Assembly (NCBI GenBank): GCA_938003985.1
Contig: CALKWZ010000005.1
Location: 25,088 to 89,087 of the forward strand
Source: an uncultured Verrucomicrobiota bacterium
GTDB taxonomy: Bacteria > Verrucomicrobiota > Kiritimatiellia > CAIQIC01 > Lenti-01
Direction: 5' to 3'
Length of the DNA stretch: 64,000 bases
Both the position numbers and the translations under genes were made by a program. Below the pieces are notes generated by a model. It was given only the letters and a program-made list of their open reading frames with translations. It was not told the DNA's origin and did not search any database. The number at the start of each line of letters is the position of its first letter. The first letter of the stretch is position 1. Of the stretch, positions 16,115 to 24,440 are shown piece after piece.

Positions 16115-16191
16115 TGGTGGGCGTTACTGGACTCGAACCAGTGACCTCGTGCATGTGAGGCACGCGCTCTAACCAACTGAGCTAAACGCCC
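16115..16191 (-). tRNA. tRNA-Val (anticodon CAC)
   Basis: On the minus strand GGGCGTT pairs with AACGCCC. The D-arm is GCTCAGTTGGTTAGAGC and the anticodon loop C-T-C-A-C-A-T sits on the stem CGTGC/GCACG. The T-arm is CACTGGTTCGAGTCCAGTA. The discriminator is A and CCA is encoded (16115-16117). A promoter TTGACA (16234-16239)-N16-TATGCT (16212-16217) lies upstream on the same strand. Confidence 0.94.
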
Positions 16192-16319
16192 TTCATCGAT
16201 GAAGCGGGGGAAGCATACGGGCTGAGCGGAAAATGTCAAGCGAACGGGCGCGGAGAAGATTGGGTCCGGCTTGCGCCCGGGGAGGGTACGTGCCATCTTT
16301 CCGCGCAGGAGGTCTTGTC

Positions 16320-16619
16320 ATGGAAACCAAGGGCTTTTTCGGGCGGCTGTTCGATCTGTCGTTCAATGAATTCATCACCACCAAGATCATCACGGTGCTC
16401 TACGTCTGCGCGATGGTGGGCGCGGGCGTGTGGGGCCTGACGATCCTGTTCGGCGGCTTCGCGACGCGGTCGTTCGGCGGCATTTTGGCCGGACTGGTGC
16501 TGGCGCCGATCGCGTTCCTGGTCGGGACGATCTTGGCGCGGATCTGGCTGGAGACGCTGATCGTCCTGTTCCGCATCGCCGAAAACACGGCGAAGATCGC
16601 GGGCAAGGACAACCCGTAA
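16320..16619 (+). CDS. DUF4282 family small membrane protein
   Basis: 99 residues with two transmembrane helices (about residues 22-43 and 50-75). It matches DUF4282 in pattern: F-x-x-L-F-D-L-S-F-N-E-F-I-T-T-K-I-I followed by the two helices and a short charged tail. The function is unknown. AGGAGG at 16307-16312 fixes ATG 16320, and TTGCGC-N17-CATCTT (16271-16299) is a reasonable promoter. Confidence 0.82.
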   Translation: METKGFFGRLFDLSFNEFITTKIITVLYVCAMVGAGVWGLTILFGGFATRSFGGILAGLVLAPIAFLVGTILARIWLETLIVLFRIAENTAKIAGKDNP

Positions 16620-16635
16620 AGCCGGGTTGGTGATA

Positions 16636-17009
16636 AACTACGAAAATCGCGAAAAGCACGAAAAGGAGCGGGGTCCGTCTTTCGCAGAGGCACGGAGGGG
16701 AGCAACTACGAATGGCGCGAATAGCGCGAATGAAGAAGGGGGGGCGATTCGGTTTGGCCGAATCGCTTAGGCGATCGGGCTCTGTCGCAAACGCGCACGG
16801 GGCGCGTGCGTTTCGCGGCAGAATCCCTATCGCCCACGGCGCAGATTGCGCCGCGTCCCCCTTCCCGGTCATCAGGTTTTGTTAATCCTGTAAATCCTGT
16901 CAAACTCCGCCATGGCCGGTTCGAATTTCGTGTAATTCGCGTGATTCGTAGTTGCCGTCTTCGGACGGATTCCGGTCCGAATTTCGCGTCGTTCGCGTAT
17001 TTCGTAGTT
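16636..17009. repeat. Dispersed ACGAA/CGCGAA inverted repeat cluster
   Basis: This gene-free gap of about 390 bp holds two forward arms beginning AACTACGAA (16636-16666 and 16704-16732) and two reverse arms ending TTCGTAGTT (16921-16953 and 16978-17009), each with internal CGCGAA/TTCGCG. Between them lie the hairpin CGATTCGG/CCGAATCG near 16746-16766 and the phrase AATCCTGTAAATCCTGTC. Such phrases recur as interspersed repeats in planctomycete, Lentisphaerae and verrucomicrobial genomes. I see no gene. Confidence 0.6.
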
Positions 17010-17799
17010 AAGCGTCTTTGCCGGGCGGGGTCTTGCCGAGGCGGGCGAGGACGGCTTTGAGGTCGGACCAGCAGGGGGCCTTCTGGCGTGGGTCGCGCAG
17101 GAGGTAGGCGGGGTGGAAGGTGAGCATCACGGGGATGCCTTCGAATTCGCGCCAGCTGCCGCGGGCCTTGCCGATGGGCAGGGTTTCGTTGACGAGGCCG
17201 CGGGCGGCCGTCGCGCCGAGGCAGACGATCAGCTTGGGCTGGATGACGGCGATCTGGCGCTTGAGGTAGGGGATGCAGCCCGCCATCTCTTCGGGCGTGG
17301 GCACGCGGTTGCCCGGCGGGCGGCACTTGACGATGTTGCCGATGAACACCTGCTCGCGCGTGTAGCCCATGGCGTTGATCATCTTGGTGAGAAGCTGGCC
17401 GGCGCGGCCGACGAACGCGAGGCCCTGCTCGTCTTCGTCGGCCCCGGGGCCTTCGCCGATGAACATGACTTCGGGCTTGAGCGCGCCCTGGCCGGGAACG
17501 ACGTGCTTGCGGGTGGGGGCGAGGGCGCAGAGCTGGCAGGCGGCGATTTCGGCGGCGATGGACTCCAGGGTGTCTTTGCCGCCTTTTGGGGGTGTGAGGC
17601 TGACGCGGGCGGCAAAGCGGACTTCGGGTTCCTTGGGCTTGGCGGGCGGCTGGGCCGGGGCGGACGGGGCGGGGGCGGGCGGCGGGGAAGCGGGGGGGCG
17701 TTTGGCGAGCTTCTTGCCCGAGGAGGGAACGTGGGTGACGCCTTGTTCCTTCAAGTACTGCAGATACTCGACGGCCTGTTCGCGGAGGGGCTTCTTCAT
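17008..17799 (-). CDS. Family 4 uracil-DNA glycosylase (Fe-S type)
   Basis: 263 residues. Removes uracil from DNA to start base-excision repair. Motif A is G-E-G-P-G-A-D-E-D-E-Q-G-L-A-F-V-G-R-A-G-Q-L-L, and motif B is H-P-A-Y-L-L-R near the C-terminus. Cysteines at C-Q-L-C, K-C-R-P-P and G-C-I-P-Y are those that hold the [4Fe-4S] cluster in thermophile-type UDGs. The first 65 residues are a Pro/Ala linker after a short helical start, longer than in minimal family members. The stop codon lies within the last arm of the upstream repeat cluster. Confidence 0.92.
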   Translation of the reverse strand: MKKPLREQAVEYLQYLKEQGVTHVPSSGKKLAKRPPASPPPAPAPSAPAQPPAKPKEPEVRFAARVSLTPPKGGKDTLESIAAEIAACQLCALAPTRKHVVPGQGALKPEVMFIGEGPGADEDEQGLAFVGRAGQLLTKMINAMGYTREQVFIGNIVKCRPPGNRVPTPEEMAGCIPYLKRQIAVIQPKLIVCLGATAARGLVNETLPIGKARGSWREFEGIPVMLTFHPAYLLRDPRQKAPCWSDLKAVLARLGKTPPGKDA

Positions 17800-17807
17800 G
17801 GCGGGCG

Positions 17808-17836
17808 ACTATAGCGGGCGGCGGGCGGAGGTGCAA
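17808..17836 (-). promoter_or_regulatory. Sigma-70-like promoter of the UDG gene, probably leaderless
   Basis: Minus strand: TTGCAC (17831-17836), 17-bp spacer, TATAGT (17808-17813), then 8 nt to the ATG at 17799. Confidence 0.6.
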
Positions 17837-17870
17837 GGCGGGCGGTGGGCGGTGGAGAAATGAAAAACCT

Positions 17871-18053
17871 GCGGCAAAGGATCCGGAAAAACGAGGCGGC
17901 AAAACGAAGGCCCGTCTTTTCCGCGCTGCCGCTTCGAGGGCGACCTCTCGCGTACACGAGTACTGCTCGGGTCGCCCGCAAAGCGGCATCATCGGAAAAT
18001 CCAGGCGCTTATTTTGCCGGGAAAGCCCCTCGTTTATCCGGATCCTTTGCCGC
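17871..18053. repeat. 183-nt imperfect palindromic element
   Basis: The outer arms 17871-17896 and 18028-18053 are inverted copies matching at 25 of 26 positions (core AAAGGATCCGGA). Further in, several shorter complementary pairs (GGCAAAA/TTTTGCC, TTTTCCG/CGGAAAA, GCCGCTT/AAGCGGC, GGGCGACC/GGTCGCCC) are arranged in nested order, so the whole could fold into one long stem. It fills most of the 430-bp gap before the EEP gene. It could be a MITE-like element or a structured RNA. I see no coding sequence. Confidence 0.65.
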
Positions 18054-18191
18054 GCTTGCCACAACCTGCGGTTCGCGGGCAAGTGAAATGCTGGAATAGG
18101 CGCTTGGGTGAGGCGACGGTTTGATAACCGTTGAATCGTGAACCCTGAACCGTGAACGGTGAACCGTTGAACCCTGGGCCGCCCGCCTCGC

Positions 18192-18220
18192 TTGACCCGG
18201 TCTGCGGCGGGGCCTAGACT
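18192..18220 (+). promoter_or_regulatory. Sigma-70-like promoter of the EEP gene, probably leaderless
   Basis: TTGACC (18192-18197), 17-bp spacer, TAGACT (18215-18220), then 9 nt to the ATG at 18230. No Shine-Dalgarno sequence is present. Confidence 0.6.
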
Positions 18221-18229
18221 GCCCGATCG

Positions 18230-20353
18230 ATGAAGTGGCGGATTTCCATGCTGGGGTGTCTCTGGCTGGGTGCGGCGGTCGCGCCGGCGGCGACGCCCGT
18301 GCCCATGGCCAGCCAGCCCGGCCTGGCATATGCGGAGTCGTTCGCGGACGTCGCGAACTGGGCCGCGGATTTCAGTTCCGGGGCCGGCGCGAACCGCTTT
18401 GCCGGGTTGCCGGCCGGCGGCACGGGAACGATCCCCGCGGCGACCCGTCTGACGACGGCCAGCACCAATTGGGCCAGCGGCAGCACCGGCGGCAAGCAGA
18501 AGGGCAGCGGCGCGCTGCTGTTGCTCTGCACCGGGTCTTCGGACAATACGACGTCGGTGGCCGTCGATTTCTTCCTGGATTTTTCGGGGGCGGATGCCGG
18601 GACGCTGGGTTTCGACTGGGCGACGGTGGACAATCCGACGGGGGATCGGAAGAGTTCGCTGCGGGTCTACGCGAGCGTGGACGGCACCGCGTTCGCGGAA
18701 CTGGCGGCCGCGCAAGTCCTGAATTTCCAGAACGGGGTGGTGGCCAGCGGAACGGTATCCGGCGTGGCTTTGCCGGCGAGTTTCCACAATTGCGCCACGG
18801 CGCGCCTGCGGTTCTACGTCCACAACGGCATCGGGGGCACGACCGGCAACCGTCCGAAGCTGAGCCTGGACAATCTGGCCGTGACGGCGCGCGCCGCCGG
18901 CGGAAACTATCCCGCGGTGGCCATCACCGATCCGGCCGCTGCGAATCTGGAAGTGGACTTCGCGACGTCGAACGTCGTCGTGGCGGGCACGGCCGGCACG
19001 AATACGGCGGGGCAATTGGTTTGGAGCAACGACCTGACGGGCGCCCACGGTTCCATCGCGGCCGGGACGAACTGGACGGTGCCGGACCTCCGGCTGGCCG
19101 TGGGAACCAACGGCATCTCCGTGCGGGGCACCAACGCGGCCGGCGACGCCGCGACGGCGCGCGCGACGGTCGTCCGCACGCCCTATTCCTATTTCACGGT
19201 CATGGCCGCGAACCTGACCGACCGGAGCGAGACCGACGAATTCCGCTACATCGGCACGTCCGAGCGGATTTTCAAGGGGCTGCGGCCCGACGTGGTGGCC
19301 ATCCAGGAATGGCTCGTCACGAACGCGAGCCGGCGGGCGTACGTGGATGCGGTCTTCGGCACGAATTTCGATTTCTACGTCGAGTCGTACAGCGGGGCCG
19401 ACATCCCCAACGGCATCATCAGCCGCTGGCCGATCGTCGCTTCGGGCGAGTGGGCGGACACGCAGGTGTCCTATCGCGATTTCGCGTGGGCCACCATCGA
19501 CCTGCCGGGCACGCAGGACCTGCACGTGGTCAGCGTCCACCTGCAGTCCGGATCCACCACGGCCAACGAGGCGACCCGCAAGAAAGAGGCGGCCATCCTC
19601 ACCAACCAGATCCGCCGGGCCAACTGGCCCGCCAGCGACTTCATCGTCATCGCCGGCGATTTCAACGTGCCCAGCCGCAGCGACGACTCGCTGCTGACGC
19701 TGTCCAACGTGGTGAGCGACGCCCGCCAGCCGGCGGACCAGGCCGGGGACAAGGACACGAACCTGACGCGGGGAGCGCCGTACGACTACGTCTTGCCGAA
19801 CCCCTTGCTGGACGCCCGCCATGCGACGCTGACGGTCGGGGGCCTCGCGTTTCCGGAGGGCCTGGTGTTCGACAGCCGGATCTGGAATCCGCCGCCGGCG
19901 CCCATCCAGACGAACGATTCCGCCGGGACGGACATGCAGCATCTGGCGGTGATGAAGAAATTCATCCTGTCCACCTGCGCCGACTGCGACGAGGACGCCA
20001 TGCCGGACGCATGGGAACAGGCGACGTTCGGCGGGACAAGCGTGGCCGGGCCGGGCACGGACTACGACCGCGACGGGTTTCCGGATGCCCATGAATACCA
20101 GGCGGGCACCCAGCCGACGAACCGAGCCTCGGGCCTGTTCATGCAAGAGCCGCTGGCGCCGGCGCAGGCGGCCTATCTGGTCCGGTGGGACAGCGTGGCG
20201 GGGAAGCGGTACCGGGTGTTGCGCTCGACGAATCTGCTGAACGGCTTCGCGGCGGTCCAGACGGGCATCGCCGCTTCCGCGCCCGACAACGTGTACACCG
20301 ACCATCCGCCGGCGGGGGCGACGCTGATCTACGGCGTGGGGCTCGAGCCCTGA
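18230..20353 (+). CDS. Secreted endonuclease/exonuclease/phosphatase (EEP) family enzyme
   Basis: 707 residues. The signal peptide ends A-P-A-A. A beta-rich N-terminal region (about 30-225) resembles a carbohydrate-binding or LamG-like sandwich and is followed by an Ig-like linker. The EEP domain runs from about residue 325 (M-A-A-N-L-T-D) with the catalytic Glu in A-I-Q-E-W, then V-V-S-V-H-L-Q-S-G, I-V-I-A-G-D-F-N-V-P-S and A-P-Y-D-Y-V-L. The C-terminus has D-Y-D-R-D-G-F-P-D-A-H-E-Y-Q-A-G-T and a short beta module containing G-K-R-Y-R-V-L-R-S-T-N-L-L. It is a likely extracellular nuclease or phosphoesterase; the substrate is unknown. Confidence 0.87.
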   Translation: MKWRISMLGCLWLGAAVAPAATPVPMASQPGLAYAESFADVANWAADFSSGAGANRFAGLPAGGTGTIPAATRLTTASTNWASGSTGGKQKGSGALLLLCTGSSDNTTSVAVDFFLDFSGADAGTLGFDWATVDNPTGDRKSSLRVYASVDGTAFAELAAAQVLNFQNGVVASGTVSGVALPASFHNCATARLRFYVHNGIGGTTGNRPKLSLDNLAVTARAAGGNYPAVAITDPAAANLEVDFATSNVVVAGTAGTNTAGQLVWSNDLTGAHGSIAAGTNWTVPDLRLAVGTNGISVRGTNAAGDAATARATVVRTPYSYFTVMAANLTDRSETDEFRYIGTSERIFKGLRPDVVAIQEWLVTNASRRAYVDAVFGTNFDFYVESYSGADIPNGIISRWPIVASGEWADTQVSYRDFAWATIDLPGTQDLHVVSVHLQSGSTTANEATRKKEAAILTNQIRRANWPASDFIVIAGDFNVPSRSDDSLLTLSNVVSDARQPADQAGDKDTNLTRGAPYDYVLPNPLLDARHATLTVGGLAFPEGLVFDSRIWNPPPAPIQTNDSAGTDMQHLAVMKKFILSTCADCDEDAMPDAWEQATFGGTSVAGPGTDYDRDGFPDAHEYQAGTQPTNRASGLFMQEPLAPAQAAYLVRWDSVAGKRYRVLRSTNLLNGFAAVQTGIAASAPDNVYTDHPPAGATLIYGVGLEP

Positions 20354-20397
20354 AAAACGGGCGCGGGGGAGGGGCGCAGGGCGCGTCGGGAAAAGAC

Positions 20398-20473
20398 TGG
20401 CACCCCCAACCGGATTCGAACCGGTGTTACCAGGATGAGAACCTGGCGTCCTAGGCCTCTAGACGATGGGGGC
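20398..20473 (-). tRNA. tRNA-Glu (anticodon CTC)
   Basis: On the minus strand the gene reads GCCCCCATCGTCTAGAGG at its 5' end. The anticodon stem CCAGG/CCTGG holds the loop T-T-C-T-C-A-T, and the T-arm is CCGGTTCGAATCCGG. The discriminator is G and CCA is encoded (20398-20400). The promoter is TTGCCA (20516-20521)-N17-CATTGT (20493-20498), minus strand. Confidence 0.95.
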
Positions 20474-20605
20474 GTCGCAAAAACGAGGGCACACAATGCC
20501 CAAGACCGCATTTTTTGGCAATCAAAAGTTTGGACAACGCGGGGCGGCGCGCGACCCGCTTCGCGCGGCGGCGAAAGTTGTCGTGCGCAGGGGCGTTCTA
20601 ATCTT

Positions 20606-20634
20606 TTGACGGCGGGCGGGGATTTTGCGATAAC
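20606..20634 (+). promoter_or_regulatory. Sigma-70-like promoter of the GH13 gene
   Basis: TTGACG (20606-20611), 17-bp spacer, GATAAC (20629-20634), with 16 nt to the ATG at 20651. CTTGGAG just upstream of the ATG can serve as ribosome-binding site. Confidence 0.5.
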
Positions 20635-20650
20635 GCTTCACTTGGAGCGT

Positions 20651-23572
20651 ATGTCGGTTTCCCTTCATAAGGCGATCTTGTGCGGCGCGCTGGCGGTCTG
20701 GGCCGCGGCGCCGGGCACGCGCGCGCAGGAGCCGCAACGGCTCCACGCGCGGCCGATGTTGGGGAATGCGGCCACGCCCTTCCTGCGCTTCGACTCGTCC
20801 GATCCCTACACCAACGCCCTGAAGCAGGTGGTGCCGGTGACGAACGTCCAGATCTCGGGCACCTGGAACGCCTGGCGGGTGCCGGTGCCGTTGGCGCCGG
20901 CCGGAGACAACCTGTGGGAACTGGACGTGCGCACGCTCAGGGCGCGGCTGGGCCGGCAGGAATTCAAGTTCATCGTCAACGGGGAGTGGGAAGGCGGCGA
21001 CAACCGCGTGCTGCCGATCAACCTCGACGGGGAAGTCGAGCGGCCGCCGGCGATGATCCAGCGGGCGACGATCGACGACTTCAAGATGATCCGCGTGTTT
21101 TTCCGCCAGAGCCTGCCGGCGGGGATCGCGCCGACGGCGACGCTGGACCCGCCCGTGCCGGTGGTTTGGACGGAAGTGGTCACGGAAATGGAAGACGCGC
21201 GGCGGACGGGCTATCTGTTCTCGCAGGGCGTGGTGACGTTCCTGTTCGATCCCGCCGCCTATAGCCGGGAACTGCCGCGGGACACGCAGGTGGCGGTGGC
21301 CGGCAATTTCACGGGTTGGGACGGCAACGGCGGGGGCGGCAAGTGGGTCCTGAAGCGCGGGCGCCTGCCGGGCACCTGGGAGGGCGTGGCGCAGCTCGAC
21401 GGCATGCGCCTGCCGCCGGGGGAAAAGGATCTGGTTTTCAAGTTCGTGCTCAACGGCAACGAATGGCTGACGCCTCCGGAGGACGCGCCGAACGCGCTGG
21501 CGGACGGCAAGGGCAGCGTGAACCTGAAGCTGGACCTGCTGCGCACCGGCGGCGCGGAAATCCGCGTGCATCTGGCCGAGCCGCTGGACTTGACCGAAGC
21601 CTACGTGCTGCGGCTCGACGGCGTGGCGGACAAGCCGCTGGGCGTGATGACCACGCCGGACGGCGTGTTCGACAAGATCGCCAGCGACAAGCCGCTGGGC
21701 GCGATCCTGGACAAGGAACGCGGCACGACGACCTACCGCATCTTCGCGCCGCGCGCGCGCAACGCGTGGCTGTGTTTCTTCGACCGGCCGATGGCGGTGA
21801 CCTGGACGCCGAGCTTCAAGCGTTTTCCGCCGGTCGAGGAATACCGGATGTGGAAGGATTCCGCGGACGGCGTCTGGGAAATCACGACGCGCGGGCTGGA
21901 CGTGGGCCGCTTCTACGGCTTCCGGGTGGACGGTCCGACCGGCGACGGGGAAAGCTTCAGCCCGGACACGGTGGTGGGCGATCCGTATTGCCGCGCGGCG
22001 GCGAACGCCGACGGGCTGTCGATCGTGATCGATCCGGACGCGACGAACCAGTGGTTCAAGGGGTGGACGGACCACGACTGGGAAACGCCGGACCCGCAAA
22101 ACGTGGTGATCTACGAATGCCACGTGCGCGGCATGACGGTGCATCCGTCGTCGGGCGCGCCCGCGGCCAAGCGCGGAAAATACGCGGGGTTGGCCGGCAC
22201 GCTGGGCAAGGGCACCGGGCTGGACCACGTGAAGCGCCTGGGCGCGAACGTGGTCGAGCTGCTGCCGACCAGCGAGTTTTCGGAAAGCACGGATCCCTAC
22301 AACTGGGGCTACGCGACGGTCTACTATTTCGCGCCGGAATCGAGCTACGCCCGGGAGCCGGAGAAGGGCTCGGGCTACTACGAGTTCAAGCAGCTGGTGG
22401 ACGACCTGCACGCGCAGGGGGTCGCCGTGGTGCTGGACATGGTCTACAACCACGTCGGCGGGCCGAACATCTACGCGACGATCGACAAGAAGTGCTATTT
22501 CCGCCTGAATCCGGACCTGAGCTTCTCCAACCACAGCGCCTGCGGCAACGACGTGAAGACGGAGTCGCCCATGATGCGCCGGCTGATCCTCGACACGATC
22601 CGCTACTACATGGAGGAATTCCACGTGGACGGGTTCCGTCTCGACCTGGCGGAGCTGATCGACATGACGACGATGCTGGCGATCCGCGACGTGGCGCGGT
22701 CGATCAATCCCAAGGCGATCCTGATTTCGGAGCCGTGGAGCCCGGGGCGCGGGGAGAACAAGGCGCTGCTGCGGGGCACGGGCTGGTCGGCGTGGAACAA
22801 CGATTTCCGCTACGCGGCGAAGGATTTCGTGCGCGGGTCGGGCAACCGCGACTGGCTGAAGGGCGGCGTGTTCGGCTCGGTGGACACGTGGGCGCTGAAT
22901 CCGCTGCAGCCGGTGAACTACCTCGAGAGCCACGACGACATGGCCTACATCGACGAGATCACCGAAAATCCCGGCCAGGACGGGCGCGTGCCGACGGACC
23001 GCGACGCGGCGCTGAACCGGTTGGCGGCGACGATCCTGTTCACCTCGCTGGGCAAGGCGATGATCTACGAGGGGCAGGAATTCCTGCGCAGCAAGTGGGG
23101 GATCAAGAACACCTACAACCGGGGCGACGCGGTCAACGCGCTGCGCTGGACGGACCGCGACCGGCCGCTGGCGAAGCAGGCGCTGGACTATTACGCCGGG
23201 CTGATCCAGCTGCGCATGAGTCCGGAAGGCGCCACGTTCCGCGTGGCGCAGCGTCCCCCGCGCAACTACTACCGCTGGCTGCTGCCGGACAATCCCAAGC
23301 TGATGGGCTACGTCGCCAACGTGCCGCAGCTGCACGCGGGCCGCGGCTTCGCGGTGCTGCTGAACGCCGACGACCGGCCGCGCACGTTCGCGCTGGAACT
23401 CGGCGGCGATTCGGCCTGGAAGCTGATCGGCAACGGGCGGCAGATCGACCGCAAGGGCCTGGCCCCGCGCGGCTGGCCCGCCGGCAAGACGCCGCCGACC
23501 TGGCCCGCCGGCTGGAAGGGCGAGATCGAAGTGCCCCCCCTGGAGTCCGCCATCCTGATGAACGGATTCTGA
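20651..23572 (+). CDS. Secreted GH13 alpha-glucan-debranching enzyme (pullulanase/isoamylase-type)
   Basis: 973 residues, signal peptide ending T-R-A-Q. Two AMPK/CBM48-like glycogen-binding segments come first: V-Q-I-S-G-T-W-N-A-W near residue 72 and V-A-V-A-G-N-F-T-G-W near residue 216. A third N-domain (T-T-T-Y-R-I-F-A-P-R-A) precedes the catalytic barrel, which has V-V-L-D-M-V-Y-N-H, D-G-F-R-L-D-L (nucleophile Asp665), L-I-S-E-P-W (acid Glu694) and L-E-S-H-D-D (Asp762). Y-N-W-G-Y is the pullulanase-family motif. It probably cleaves alpha-1,6 branches of external or periplasmic glucans. No glg gene is nearby. The DUF364 gene follows after 10 bp. Confidence 0.9.
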   Translation: MSVSLHKAILCGALAVWAAAPGTRAQEPQRLHARPMLGNAATPFLRFDSSDPYTNALKQVVPVTNVQISGTWNAWRVPVPLAPAGDNLWELDVRTLRARLGRQEFKFIVNGEWEGGDNRVLPINLDGEVERPPAMIQRATIDDFKMIRVFFRQSLPAGIAPTATLDPPVPVVWTEVVTEMEDARRTGYLFSQGVVTFLFDPAAYSRELPRDTQVAVAGNFTGWDGNGGGGKWVLKRGRLPGTWEGVAQLDGMRLPPGEKDLVFKFVLNGNEWLTPPEDAPNALADGKGSVNLKLDLLRTGGAEIRVHLAEPLDLTEAYVLRLDGVADKPLGVMTTPDGVFDKIASDKPLGAILDKERGTTTYRIFAPRARNAWLCFFDRPMAVTWTPSFKRFPPVEEYRMWKDSADGVWEITTRGLDVGRFYGFRVDGPTGDGESFSPDTVVGDPYCRAAANADGLSIVIDPDATNQWFKGWTDHDWETPDPQNVVIYECHVRGMTVHPSSGAPAAKRGKYAGLAGTLGKGTGLDHVKRLGANVVELLPTSEFSESTDPYNWGYATVYYFAPESSYAREPEKGSGYYEFKQLVDDLHAQGVAVVLDMVYNHVGGPNIYATIDKKCYFRLNPDLSFSNHSACGNDVKTESPMMRRLILDTIRYYMEEFHVDGFRLDLAELIDMTTMLAIRDVARSINPKAILISEPWSPGRGENKALLRGTGWSAWNNDFRYAAKDFVRGSGNRDWLKGGVFGSVDTWALNPLQPVNYLESHDDMAYIDEITENPGQDGRVPTDRDAALNRLAATILFTSLGKAMIYEGQEFLRSKWGIKNTYNRGDAVNALRWTDRDRPLAKQALDYYAGLIQLRMSPEGATFRVAQRPPRNYYRWLLPDNPKLMGYVANVPQLHAGRGFAVLLNADDRPRTFALELGGDSAWKLIGNGRQIDRKGLAPRGWPAGKTPPTWPAGWKGEIEVPPLESAILMNGF

Positions 23573-23582
23573 GGCGGTCCCG

Positions 23583-24326
23583 ATGGATTTCCTGGAACAG
23601 CTGCTGGCGCGCCTGCCGGCGGAATCCGCGCCCGTGCGCGGCCTGTGGATCGGCCCCTATTGGACGGCGGTGCAGACCGACCGCGGCGCGGGGTTGGCCG
23701 CGACCTGCCTGGCCGCGGGGCCTACGCACGGCGAACACGCGCAGCATTTCGGGCTGGCCGGGAGTTGCGTCGGCCGCGACGCGCGCGAACTGGCCGCCGG
23801 GGTTTCGTCCGATTTCCCGCTCGCGCGCAGCGTGGGGCTGGCGGCGCTGAACGCGTTGCTGCCCGAACCGCACGGGGGCGTGACGGAACGAAACGCGGGG
23901 GAGCTGGCCGCGGAACTCGGCGCGGGGAAGACCGTCGGCGTGGTGGGGTGGTTTCCGTTCATTCCGGCGCTGCGGCAGGTCGCCGCCCGGGTGGAAATCT
24001 TCGAGAAGGATCCGGCAACGGGCTATGCCCTGACGCCGGAACGCGCGGCGCGGCTGGCGGCGTGCGACGGCCTGTGCGCGACGGCCGCCGCGCTCGCGAA
24101 CCGCACGCTGGACGGCCTGCTCGCGGCGGCGCGGCCGGACGCGTGGAAGCTGCTGGTGGGGCCGTCGGCGCCGCTGTGCCGCGAAACCCTGGCTCTCGGC
24201 TTCGCCGCCGTCTGCGGCGCGCGCGTGACGGACGTGCCCGCGGTGGTCCGCGTGATCCAGGAGGGCGGCTGCTTCCAGCAGATCCGCCGGACGGGCGGCG
24301 TGCGGCTGCTCAATCTCGAAGCCTGA
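23583..24326 (+). CDS. DUF364 (DUF4213/DUF364) putative heavy-metal chelation protein
   Basis: 247 residues, no signal peptide. The N-terminal enolase-like DUF4213 part (V-R-G-L-W-I-G-P-Y-W-T-A-V) is followed by the DUF364 Rossmann-like domain with K-T-V-G-V-V-G-W-F-P-F-I and A-D/C-G-L-C-A-T-A-A-A-L-A-N-R-T-L-D. Family members lie near molybdopterin or metal-handling genes and are proposed to bind metals; no activity is established. The gene starts 10 bp after the GH13 stop and could be co-transcribed, although a functional link is not obvious. Confidence 0.82.
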   Translation: MDFLEQLLARLPAESAPVRGLWIGPYWTAVQTDRGAGLAATCLAAGPTHGEHAQHFGLAGSCVGRDARELAAGVSSDFPLARSVGLAALNALLPEPHGGVTERNAGELAAELGAGKTVGVVGWFPFIPALRQVAARVEIFEKDPATGYALTPERAARLAACDGLCATAAALANRTLDGLLAAARPDAWKLLVGPSAPLCRETLALGFAAVCGARVTDVPAVVRVIQEGGCFQQIRRTGGVRLLNLEA

Positions 24327-24440
24327 GCCGCCGCAAGGGCGGAAACGCGATTCGCAAGGGCGGACAAGCGCGCGCCGCGCGGTTCGGGCAGGATGCGCGC
24401 CGTGGAATCCGACAAAGAACCTCGACTTGGGAAGGAATTT

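Noticed and set aside
20522..23335. 937-codon minus-strand frame opposite the GH13 gene
   Set aside because: The product is Arg/His/Pro/Gln-rich with no domain, while the plus strand has a complete catalytic triad and signal peptide.
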